Origin: Deltaproteobacteria bacterium
GTDB lineage: Bacteria; Desulfobacterota; DSM-4660; Desulfatiglandales; HGW-15
NCBI GenBank assembly: GCA_016926135.1
Contig: JAFGPH010000256.1
Coordinates: 1 to 8,575, forward strand
Length of the DNA stretch: 8,575 bases
Direction of reading: 5' to 3'
Of the stretch, positions 1 through 6,119 are shown one piece after another. How positions within the stretch are numbered: position 1 is the first letter of the stretch; each line of letters starts with the position of its first letter. A program made the translations under genes and the position numbers. The notes below the pieces were generated by a model that made no database searches, was not told the origin of the DNA, and worked only from the letters and a program-made list of their open reading frames with translations.

Positions 1-1
1 C

Positions 2-751
2 GGTGTATTGCTGGTGGCCATTTCACGCGTCGGAGGATCCTCTGTGGCGATTCGAACCACCGGACTAATGATCGCAGCGATGACTGGACTGGCCTTCTTC
101 TTATACAGGAATCCTGAGGCAGCGATAAAACCAGTCACCCGGAGCAGCAGGGAAGGAGGCTTTCTATCCCTCTTGAGAAATCGTCATCTCCTTATCGTAT
201 CATTCGTAATGGCCTTGTTGGGACTGACGCAAGGGGCTATTGTCACCTTCTTTATTCTCTATCTTGTTGAGAAACAAAACATTCCCGTATTCATTGCAGG
301 CTCTCTCTATACCTTGCTGATGCTTAGCGGAACACTTGGGCGGATCGCCTGGGGGGTGATCAGCGATTGCTTCTTCAACGCAAGGCGCACCCCTGTGCTC
401 ATGATCATTTGTCTTCTGACGACAGTTTGTGATGGGTTGCTGGCAGTCTGGCCCGTCAAGGGGTCCACAGGCTTGCTACCTGTTATTGCCGTGTTGCTTG
501 GGCTATCGGGGGTGAGTTGGAACGCCATTGGACTGGTCCTCGTTACTGAACTGTGCCCCGGCCATCGAACCGGCGCTGCCGTGGGACTGGCATCCACCAT
601 CGGCTGGTCCGGACTATTTTTCGGTCCCCTTGGCTTCGGTGCCCTTTTGGATGCCTATGGCTATTTCCATGCCTGGTTCTCTATGGCGTGCTGCGGTCTG
701 ACTGCGGTGATTCTCTGCTTTTGGATACGAGAGAAAAAGCTTCCTGGTTGA
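2..751 (+). CDS. Major facilitator superfamily (MFS) transporter, C-terminal part (5' end outside window)
   Basis: The reading frame is open from the window edge and ends at TGA 749-751, leaving 249 residues of a family usually about 400 long, so roughly the N-terminal five or six helices are missing. What remains is very hydrophobic: one helix near residues 20-34, a basic cytoplasmic linker (about 35-60), then about six helices typical of the second MFS half. The segment GRIAWGVISD (about residues 114-123), followed by basic residues (NARR), matches the conserved MFS loop between helices 8 and 9 in the second repeat. The protein is expected in the inner membrane as a secondary transporter. 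The substrate cannot be read from this half; organic acid or anion carriers are possible but unproven. The next gene starts 7 bases downstream on the same strand, suggesting co-transcription. Confidence 0.85.
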   Translation, partial: GVLLVAISRVGGSSVAIRTTGLMIAAMTGLAFFLYRNPEAAIKPVTRSSREGGFLSLLRNRHLLIVSFVMALLGLTQGAIVTFFILYLVEKQNIPVFIAGSLYTLLMLSGTLGRIAWGVISDCFFNARRTPVLMIICLLTTVCDGLLAVWPVKGSTGLLPVIAVLLGLSGVSWNAIGLVLVTELCPGHRTGAAVGLASTIGWSGLFFGPLGFGALLDAYGYFHAWFSMACCGLTAVILCFWIREKKLPG

Positions 752-758
752 CTTCGGC

Positions 759-1130
759 ATGGATCCCGGAAGGAAGGAAGTGAAAGACTCCGACCCCACC
801 ACCATTCCTCCAGGCCCAAAAGCGGGCGATGGCGGAATCCCTGAACCGCATCGCACCGTAAGACAGCGGATCATCGCGCTTCTCGCTGAACAGGAAATGA
901 GTGCCAAGGAACTCTCCCAGAGGCTCGGCATGCGTGAAAGAGAGATCTATGAGCATCTCGCCCATATTGCCAAGTCTGCTGCCGCCAGGGGAAAAAGGCT
1001 GCAGGTGCCGCCTTTTGCATGCCTCAGTTGCGGGTACGTTTTCCGGGAAAGGGCGAGGTTCACGCGCCCCGGTCGTTGCCCCCGCTGTAGAGAGTCCCAT
1101 ATTCAGACTCCCGTCTACAGGCTTGGCTAG
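759..1130 (+). CDS. Predicted transcriptional regulator, winged-helix domain fused to a zinc ribbon (COG3357-like)
   Basis: A 123-residue protein. A disordered, proline-rich N-terminus (1-30) is followed by a helix-turn-helix region (about 31-75; TVRQRIIALL, then MSAKELSQRLGMREREIYEHL, as in ArsR/MarR-type winged helices). A C-terminal zinc ribbon has cysteine pairs C88-x2-C91 (CLSC) and C107-x2-C110 (CPRC). This is the architecture of a family annotated as predicted regulators in archaea and deltaproteobacteria; the zinc presumably stabilises the fold. The start is uncertain. ATG 759 has no visible Shine-Dalgarno, whereas GTG 780, in frame, has GGAAGG at 768-773 six bases upstream and would give 116 residues with both domains intact. 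It lies 7 bases after the transporter gene, so it may control that gene or the operon (inference). Its stop codon shares the CTAG at 1127-1130 with the convergent gene. Confidence 0.8.
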   Translation: MDPGRKEVKDSDPTTIPPGPKAGDGGIPEPHRTVRQRIIALLAEQEMSAKELSQRLGMREREIYEHLAHIAKSAAARGKRLQVPPFACLSCGYVFRERARFTRPGRCPRCRESHIQTPVYRLG

Positions 1131-2023
1131 CCTTCCTCGATGGTGATGTCGATCAGGTAATCCCCCCTCGTAGGGCCGTGCTTTACCATGGTCCTGCCCA
1201 CCACGACCCCGGCGCCTCTGAAAAAAGCCATGGGGGAAAAGAGACCTACTCGGGGAAACTTCGCGCCCGGCCTCAATGCTTCCACGAGATCTTTTTTCAG
1301 CGCGGATACGAGCACACTCAACACATTGCCGAACTGAAAGGTTACGCTCATTTCAGCGCTTTGACCCTTCAACCGGCCGGACTCGAAATCAATGGTGATG
1401 GTGGAGATCTGAGGCTCCAGATCTTCCTTTCCGCCGGTTGCGTTTGAAGATACGTCCACGGGGGGAAGATCCACTTCAAGACCCCTCATCCTGAACTCCG
1501 AAGACAGGAAATCCTTCAGATGCTGGACTTCCGGTTCCGAGAATACTCCTCTCGCGCTCCACTTTTTGAATCGCGCAATCGCAGACTCCGGCGAAGAGAG
1601 CGTCAACAAACAAAGGATGATATATTTCGCCGCGGCCAGGGGTTGGATCCCCTCTTCGAGCAGTTTTTCGAACTCAGAGAGGGCACGTCTGTGCTGGCCG
1701 AATTTCCAGAGTGCCACCGCGCCCTCCAGATCTGCCATTTCCCGGCTGGCGGAGAAGGAAAAGAGGTTCTTGATGAGATTTTGTTTCGTTTCCTCGAGCT
1801 CACAACCCCCATGGTCTTTTTCCAGAAAGTCCATGGTATTCTCCATTTCCTGCAGTCTTGCCTCTAGCGTTTTCCTCCAAGCCGGCGCGTTTGGGTTTTC
1901 GCGGTCCCTCTCCAGGAAGGAAAGCACCTCAAGATACTTCTCCTTTGCCTCTGCATACAAACCCTGTTCACGATAGAGCTCAGCACCTCGAAGCACCGTT
2001 TTTATGTATGTTTGATTAGACAT
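1127..2023 (-). CDS. TPR-like repeat protein with unrecognised C-terminal domain, hypothetical
   Basis: A 298-residue protein starting MSNQTYIKTV. The open frame extends to 2131, but ATG 2021-2023 is chosen because GGAGGG (complement of 2028-2033) lies 4 bases upstream of it. Residues 12-40 (GAELYREQGLYAEAKEKY) fit a tetratricopeptide helix pair, residues 50-90 look coiled or helical, and residues 99-125 (ALWKFGQHRRALSEFEKLL) form a second TPR-like pair. An acidic linker (185-205) leads to a domain of about 90 residues (206-298) with alternating beta-like stretches, ending GDYLIDITIEEG, which I do not recognise. There is no signal peptide or membrane helix, so it is probably cytoplasmic. TPR repeats normally mediate protein-protein contacts. 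It is divergent from the sigma-54 activator gene across a 240-base gap, which could mean shared control, but no function can be assigned. Confidence 0.72.
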   Translation of the reverse strand: MSNQTYIKTVLRGAELYREQGLYAEAKEKYLEVLSFLERDRENPNAPAWRKTLEARLQEMENTMDFLEKDHGGCELEETKQNLIKNLFSFSASREMADLEGAVALWKFGQHRRALSEFEKLLEEGIQPLAAAKYIILCLLTLSSPESAIARFKKWSARGVFSEPEVQHLKDFLSSEFRMRGLEVDLPPVDVSSNATGGKEDLEPQISTITIDFESGRLKGQSAEMSVTFQFGNVLSVLVSALKKDLVEALRPGAKFPRVGLFSPMAFFRGAGVVVGRTMVKHGPTRGDYLIDITIEEG

Positions 2024-2027
2024 TTGT

Positions 2028-2033
2028 CCCTCC
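2028..2033 (-). promoter_or_regulatory. Ribosome binding site that fixes the start of the TPR-like gene
   Basis: On the minus strand GGAGGG lies 4 bases before ATG at 2023. The longer open frame to 2131 has no comparable site, and the 36 extra residues it would add do not resemble the rest of the protein. Confidence 0.7.
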
Positions 2034-2174
2034 AGGTTGCTGTGTTGTTTTTTGATTTGGAATGATCCATGCCTTCTGATCAAGCAAGCCTTGTGCCGAT
2101 TGCTAAGCTCAGAAATGAATAAGTTTAACATTCTGAATTATTTGATAAAATAGAATGGTATTCACAAGTGCACT

Positions 2175-2208
2175 TTCTTGAGATTGTGTCTAAAAAGTAT
2201 GATATGAT
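2175..2208 (+). promoter_or_regulatory. Candidate sigma-70-type promoter for the sigma-54 activator gene
   Basis: TATGAT occurs twice, overlapping, at 2198-2203 and 2203-2208. The first is 17 bases from TTCTTG (2175-2180) and the second is 19 bases from TTGAGA (2178-2183). The -10 boxes match TATAAT at five of six positions; the -35 boxes are weak, which often goes with activation. Transcription from here would leave a leader of roughly 50 bases before ATG 2264. Confidence 0.45.
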
Positions 2209-2263
2209 ATACAGCAAGGCATGAAGATGTATACGAAACAATCCAATCCTGAGAGGTAAACCC

Positions 2264-3769
2264 ATGAAGGCTGATACCTATCCCAATGATCTCATGGTGG
2301 ACCGACTGAAGGAGATATCCCTCTGGGTGTCATCCGTGCTGAATCTGGATCAACTGCTTGAACTGATTATCGATACCGCCACCCGGCTCATGCACGCTAA
2401 GGCCAGTTCACTGCTGCTCGTGGACCAGAAGAGCAGGAAGCTTTATTTCAAAGTCGCCATCGGTGACAGGCGGGAGGAAGTCAGAAAATTCGAGATCAAT
2501 CTGGGGCAGGGCATAGCCGGGATTGTAGCCGAAACAGGCGAACCCCTGTTGATCCCCGATGTCACCAGGGATCCCCGGTGGGACAAGGAGATCAGCGAGA
2601 CGATCGGTTTTCAGACCCGCTCCATCGCCTGTGTTCCGATGAAGATCGACGGGGATACCATAGGCGTTGTGGAAATCATCGACAAGGAGGACGGCAGCCC
2701 CATACGGCAGGAAGATATGAAGATCCTGACCGTATTTGCGGAACTGGCTTCGATGGCGATCCACAACGCGCGAAAAATAAGTCAGGTGCGCAGGGAGAAC
2801 AGGGATCTGAAAGAGGAGTTAAGCAGGAAGTATCGGATCATCGGCGAGAGCGACCCGCTGAACAAAGTGATATCGGATGCGCTCAAGGTCGCCAATTCCA
2901 AGACAAGCACGCTGATCCTGGGGGAAAGCGGCACCGGCAAGGAACTGCTTGCGCGCCTGATTCATCAGGCCGGACCCAGAAAAGACAAACCCCTGATCGT
3001 CCTGAATTGCGCCGCACTCCCTGAAACCCTGTTGGAAGCGGAGCTCTTCGGTTACGAGAAGGGCGCCTTCACCGGGGCTCTCACCCGCAAAATCGGAAAG
3101 TTCGAACTGGCCGACGGGGGCACCCTTTTCCTGGATGAGATCGGGGAAATGACTCCGGGTATGCAGGCAAAGCTGCTCGGGGTGCTGCAGGAGGGGGTGT
3201 TTTACAGGGTAGGCGGCACCGGTTCGATATCGGTGGACGTACGGGTCATCTCCGCAACCAACCGGGACATCGCCAGGGAGGTGGAGGAGGGCAAGTTCAG
3301 GGAGGATCTTTTCTACCGGTTGAATGTGGTCCAAATCCACATGGCGCCTCTCCGGGAGCGGAAGTCCGACATCCCTCTTCTTGCCGAGCATTTTTTGAAT
3401 CTCTTCAAGCAGGAGAGAGGGTCTCCGGCTCTCAAGATTTCTCGATCGGCGATGGAAAGGATGCGGGAGTATGATTGGCCCGGAAACGTGAGGGAATTGA
3501 GAAATGCCATAGAGCGCGCCGTGGTGATGGGAGACGGTGTGGAGATTTTGCCCGAGGACCTTCCCATTCAACCCTTTCGGAAGGGCTATGCAGGACTGGA
3601 GGCGGGTATCACCCTGAAAGAGGCCGAAGAGCGTTTCAAAAGGGAGTTTGTCGTCATGACCCTCAGGCAGACCAAGGGAAACAAGAGCAAGGCCGCCAAG
3701 ATCATGGGAATCCAGCGGACATACCTCTCGAGGCTCGTGTCGAAATACGGGCTCCAGAGCTCGCAATGA
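2264..3769 (+). CDS. Sigma-54-dependent transcriptional activator: GAF sensor, AAA+ ATPase, Fis-type DNA-binding domain
   Basis: 501 residues, complete. An N-terminal GAF domain (about 16-170) is the presumed sensor, and a helical linker (171-190) leads to the AAA+ domain (about 193-420). Seen there: Walker A GESGTGKE (220-227), the sigma-54 contact loop GAFTGA (267-272), Walker B LFLDEIGE (288-295), ATNRD (331-335), the arginine-rich FREDLFYRL (345-353) and WPGNVREL (405-412). The C-terminal Fis-like helix-turn-helix covers about 450-498 (KSKAAKIMGIQRTYLSRLV). Proteins of this build (NifA- and FhlA-like) bind upstream enhancers and use ATP to open sigma-54 promoters. There is no receiver domain and no histidine kinase gene nearby, so the signal is probably a ligand or redox cue sensed by GAF, but which one is unknown. 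A GAGAGG lies 7 bases before the ATG. Its targets are not evident in this window. Confidence 0.93.
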   Translation: MKADTYPNDLMVDRLKEISLWVSSVLNLDQLLELIIDTATRLMHAKASSLLLVDQKSRKLYFKVAIGDRREEVRKFEINLGQGIAGIVAETGEPLLIPDVTRDPRWDKEISETIGFQTRSIACVPMKIDGDTIGVVEIIDKEDGSPIRQEDMKILTVFAELASMAIHNARKISQVRRENRDLKEELSRKYRIIGESDPLNKVISDALKVANSKTSTLILGESGTGKELLARLIHQAGPRKDKPLIVLNCAALPETLLEAELFGYEKGAFTGALTRKIGKFELADGGTLFLDEIGEMTPGMQAKLLGVLQEGVFYRVGGTGSISVDVRVISATNRDIAREVEEGKFREDLFYRLNVVQIHMAPLRERKSDIPLLAEHFLNLFKQERGSPALKISRSAMERMREYDWPGNVRELRNAIERAVVMGDGVEILPEDLPIQPFRKGYAGLEAGITLKEAEERFKREFVVMTLRQTKGNKSKAAKIMGIQRTYLSRLVSKYGLQSSQ

Positions 3770-3772
3770 GGC

Positions 3773-4111
3773 TCAGAACACGCAGTCAAGCGTCACCGCG
3801 TATTTCTTGACGCGCTTCCAGAGCGAGGCGTCACAAATTTCGTGGCCGGAAAAGGAGGAACGTCCGACCCTGAGCTGGAGCGTCTCCTTCAGGACATGGA
3901 TCTCGCGGCCCCTTTCATCCTGAAAAGAGATGATCAGGTCGCATGCATCCCACGCCCGCTCGGATTGAACGGTTGCCTCCCAGACCAGGGTGACCAGCCT
4001 TTCGAGCTTTGAAATCACCTTCACATCGCACGAGACCTTCGGTTGTGCCTGGAGCGGTGATGCGATCAAGAGCAGCATTGCGATGGAAACAAGCACGATC
4101 TTCTTTCTCAT
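3773..4111 (-). CDS. Small exported protein of unknown function
   Basis: 112 residues. The frame is open to 4252, but ATG 4109-4111 is preferred because an A/G-rich Shine-Dalgarno tract (AAGGGGGAGGA) directly precedes it and the protein then begins with a good signal peptide: MRKK, a hydrophobic core (IVLVSIAMLLLIA) and a probable cut after SPLQA at residue 22. The mature part (about 90 residues) looks beta-rich, alternating polar and hydrophobic, with LIISFQDERGREIHVLKE and LQLRVGRSSFSG resembling the strand-turn layout of FxLYD/DUF3426-like periplasmic beta-sandwich domains; this resemblance is tentative. It has four cysteines, each followed by D or V (SCD, ACD, ICD, DCV), which could pair as disulfides in the periplasm. 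It converges on the sigma-54 activator gene, with 3 bases between stops, and is divergent from the glycosyltransferase operon. Function unknown. Confidence 0.7.
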   Translation of the reverse strand: MRKKIVLVSIAMLLLIASPLQAQPKVSCDVKVISKLERLVTLVWEATVQSERAWDACDLIISFQDERGREIHVLKETLQLRVGRSSFSGHEICDASLWKRVKKYAVTLDCVF

Positions 4112-4180
4112 TCCTCCCCCTTTCTGGAGTCTCCGGTCATGGATTTCTCTTTGCAGAAAACCGGATCTTCGAGGATTTCC

Positions 4181-4208
4181 TTTACAAAACATGAGCCGCC
4201 TCCATAAT
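4181..4208 (+). promoter_or_regulatory. Candidate sigma-70-type promoter for the glycosyltransferase operon
   Basis: TTTACA (4181-4186), a 16-base spacer and CATAAT (4203-4208). Each hexamer matches the consensus at five of six positions. It points at the GT2 gene and would leave a leader of about 70 bases, starting in or next to the hairpin-forming palindrome at 4212-4226. Confidence 0.5.
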
Positions 4209-4211
4209 ATA

Positions 4212-4226
4212 GCGGTTCGAACCCGC
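4212..4226. repeat. Palindrome/hairpin at the predicted transcription start of the glycosyltransferase operon
   Basis: A perfect 10-base palindrome GGTTCGAACC (4214-4223) lies inside a GCGG/CCGC stem with a seven-base TTCGAAC loop. It looks like a tRNA T-arm but no tRNA surrounds it. A second palindrome CGGCCGGCCG follows at 4236-4245. Either could be an operator or leader structure, or chance in a GC-rich stretch. Confidence 0.35.
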
Positions 4227-4274
4227 AAAGGTGTGCGGCCGGCCGGATCCATGCCACAAAAAATTATACACGAT

Positions 4275-4278
4275 GGAG
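4275..4278 (+). promoter_or_regulatory. Ribosome binding site that fixes the start of the GT2 gene
   Basis: GGAG is 6 bases before ATG 4285. The alternatives, GTG 4231 and ATG 4273, have no such site, and the extra residues they add lie before the first strand (SVAIITRDEE) of the GT2 fold. Confidence 0.6.
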
Positions 4279-4284
4279 CGAGGA

Positions 4285-5058
4285 ATGGACACCCCCAAGC
4301 CTCTCTCAGTAGCGATCATCACCCGGGACGAGGAGGACAGGTTGCCCGCGTGCCTGCAGAGTCTGGGGTTCGCCGACGAAATCCTCGTGGTGGATTCGGG
4401 CAGCACCGACAGGACCGTGCAGGTGGCCGGGTCTTACGGTGCCAGGGTCCTGATCGAAGCGTGGCGCGGGTTCTCGGAACAGAAGCAGTTCGCAGTGGAT
4501 TCCTGTAGCCACGATTGGGTGCTGGTTCTGGATGCGGATGAAAGGGTGCCGCAGGAAACCGCAAGCGTCATCACGGGCATCATGAGAAACCCGGAACCGG
4601 AAACCGCCGCCTACAGCTTCGTGCGGAAGAACTATTTCCACGGCAGATGGATCAAGCACTGCGGGTGGTGGCCGGACAGGATTGTGCGCCTGGTGGATCG
4701 GCGTAGGGGTCGTTTCGACGGCGAAGCCGTTCATGAGCGCTGGGTTGTCCAGGGGACGGTCAGGGATCTTGGTGCGGCCCTTAAGCACGTCAGTTTCAGG
4801 AACTATTCAGAAATGATGATGAAAATGGAATGCTATTCCAACCTTTCCTCGCTTGCGCTTTTTCAACGAAACGCCAAGGTGCGTGCATTTACGCCCATCA
4901 CCCACGGCATCTGGATGTTTCTGAAAAGCTATGTCCTGGAAATGGGCATTCTGGATGGTTTTGACGGCTTCTTCATTTCCATGGCCAATGCGGGCGGATC
5001 TTTCCTGAAGTATGCCAAGTTGCGCGAATACCGGAAATCAGGGCAGGAGCGCTCATGA
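4285..5058 (+). CDS. Family 2 glycosyltransferase, WaaE/LgtF-like (LPS core glucosyltransferase type)
   Basis: 257 residues, about the usual length. A GT-A fold begins SVAIITRDEEDRLPACLQSL (8-27), then EILVVDSGSTDRT (32-43), the GT2 nucleotide-binding signature. The metal-binding DxD is D83-A-D85 in VLVLDADERVP. WWPD (128-131) with RLV (135-137), and VHER (149-152), are typical of the WaaE/KdtX/LgtF group, which adds a sugar (often beta-1,4-glucose) to heptose I of the LPS inner core from a nucleotide sugar. The C-terminal region (about 205-245) is hydrophobic or amphipathic (GIWMFLKSYVLEMGILDGFDGFF) and probably docks the enzyme on the cytoplasmic membrane face. The exact donor and acceptor cannot be read. 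Its stop overlaps the start of the heptosyltransferase gene (ATGA, 5055-5058), so the two are translationally coupled and probably work on the same core oligosaccharide. Confidence 0.88.
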   Translation: MDTPKPLSVAIITRDEEDRLPACLQSLGFADEILVVDSGSTDRTVQVAGSYGARVLIEAWRGFSEQKQFAVDSCSHDWVLVLDADERVPQETASVITGIMRNPEPETAAYSFVRKNYFHGRWIKHCGWWPDRIVRLVDRRRGRFDGEAVHERWVVQGTVRDLGAALKHVSFRNYSEMMMKMECYSNLSSLALFQRNAKVRAFTPITHGIWMFLKSYVLEMGILDGFDGFFISMANAGGSFLKYAKLREYRKSGQERS

Positions 5059-6119
5059 GTGTCGTCCGCCTCACGTCGGATATCCGCGGGAAGCGGCTCC
5101 TGATCATGAAGCTGCGCTACATCGGTGATACGCTCAGCATTCTCCCGGTCATCGATAACCTGAAGGCCAAGGCCCCCGAGGCCATCGTGGATGTGATGGT
5201 CAACAGGGGCACGGAAACCGTGCTGGAACACCATCCCGGCATTCGAAAGGTATGGAGTTATGACAGGAAATTTGCGAAACAGAGTATTCTGAATACAGTA
5301 AGATACCATCTTGACTTGATTGATCGGTTGAGATCGATGAATTATGACATCGTGATCGATTTCACCCATGGAGACAGGGCTGCTTTTCTCGCGTTCGCCA
5401 CCGGAGCGCCCGAGCGTATAAGCTACCGGAGCTCAAGCTCCCTGTCTCACATCCTCATGAACCGTTTCATCCATTGCGATCCTTTCGAATATCACGTTGT
5501 GGACTATCAGCTCCAGGCCCTGAGGTTCCTGGGGATGGACCAGTTCAAACAGGAGCTGACCCTGCACATTCCATCGGAGGTGTTTTCCGGAACCGATCGG
5601 CTCCTGGCGGATTGCGGCCTCGGGCCGGAAGCCTTTCTCGCGGCCATTCACCCCGGTGCGCGGGGAGGACTGAGACGATGGCCGGTGGAACGGTATGCGG
5701 AGATCGCGCGAAGACTTCACCGGAATTATGCGGCCTCCATTCTGCTGCTCGGCGGGCCTGATGAAGGGGCGCTGGTGGATTCGCTGGAGAGATCCATGGG
5801 GTTTCAGGCGGATTTCAAGTCCAGCAGGCTCACAATCCTGGAGATGGCGGCGATCCTCGCGCGGTGCCGTTTCTTCATCGGGAATGACTCGGCGCCCGCC
5901 CACATCGCCGCAGCCGTGGGATGTCCCGGTGTAACGCTCTTCGGGCCGACGTTTCCGCACCTCTGGAAGCCTCTCAGCCGGAGAGGAGATGTGGTTTTCA
6001 AGAACCTTCCCTGCTGCGGATGCCGCCAGGAAAAATGCCTGCACCCGGGGAACAGCTGTATGGACCGAATTGACGTGGAGGAAGTCTGGGGCAAGGCCCA
6101 AGGCCTTCTTCAGCGATAA
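5055..6119 (+). CDS. Family 9 glycosyltransferase, putative LPS heptosyltransferase (WaaQ-like)
   Basis: 354 residues, typical for the family. The N-terminal Rossmann half begins LLIMKLRYIGDTLSILPVI (15-33), whose GD (24-25) contains the conserved catalytic aspartate of GT9 enzymes. The C-terminal half has AIHPGARGGLRRWP (197-210), the linker region, LLGGPDE (231-237) and GNDSAPAHIAAA (276-287), which bind ADP-heptose. A cysteine cluster near the end (C320, C321, C323, C328, C335) is of the kind found in many heptosyltransferases. The protein is expected to transfer L-glycero-D-manno-heptose from ADP-heptose to the LPS inner core in the cytoplasm. The N-terminal motif KLRYIGDTL fits WaaQ (heptosyltransferase III) better than WaaC or WaaF, but specificity is inferred. 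GGAG (5046-5049) precedes the start inside the GT2 gene. The last 10 bases overlap the convergent kinase/phosphatase gene. Confidence 0.9.
   Translation: MSVVRLTSDIRGKRLLIMKLRYIGDTLSILPVIDNLKAKAPEAIVDVMVNRGTETVLEHHPGIRKVWSYDRKFAKQSILNTVRYHLDLIDRLRSMNYDIVIDFTHGDRAAFLAFATGAPERISYRSSSSLSHILMNRFIHCDPFEYHVVDYQLQALRFLGMDQFKQELTLHIPSEVFSGTDRLLADCGLGPEAFLAAIHPGARGGLRRWPVERYAEIARRLHRNYAASILLLGGPDEGALVDSLERSMGFQADFKSSRLTILEMAAILARCRFFIGNDSAPAHIAAAVGCPGVTLFGPTFPHLWKPLSRRGDVVFKNLPCCGCRQEKCLHPGNSCMDRIDVEEVWGKAQGLLQR

Larger units (their letters stand above)
2024..2263. other. Divergent AT-rich intergenic region between the TPR-like gene and the sigma-54 activator gene
   Basis: 240 bases with no convincing gene. 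It is clearly AT-rich compared with its flanks. The right half holds the promoter-like pair listed separately (2175-2208) and an inverted repeat CACAA (2163-2167) / TTGTG (2184-2188) around a GTGCAC at 2168-2173. For the leftward gene only weak promoter matches are visible (minus-strand TTATCA, 15 bases, TAAACT, around 2120-2147), which I do not call. No sigma-54 GG-N10-GC element stands out. Confidence 0.6.

Noticed and set aside
1119..1133. Hairpin AGGCT/AGCCT across the shared stop codons of the wHTH and TPR-like genes, as a bidirectional terminator
   Set aside because: The stem is 5 base pairs, without a T-run on either side. Too weak to call.
2819..3766. Long minus-strand open frame inside the sigma-54 activator gene
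   Set aside because: It lies wholly opposite a gene with intact Walker, GAFTGA and Fis motifs. The frame has no recognisable domain and no ribosome binding site.
3757..3774. Hairpin GAGC/GCTC across the stop codons of the sigma-54 activator and the small exported protein, as a terminator
   Set aside because: The stem is only 4 base pairs with a 10-base loop and no T-run. This is expected by chance.
4212..4226. Possible tRNA or tRNA-derived attachment site, because of a T-arm-like GCGG-TTCGAAC-CCGC
   Set aside because: No acceptor, D-arm or anticodon arm can be built around it on either strand, and no integrase or mobile gene is nearby.
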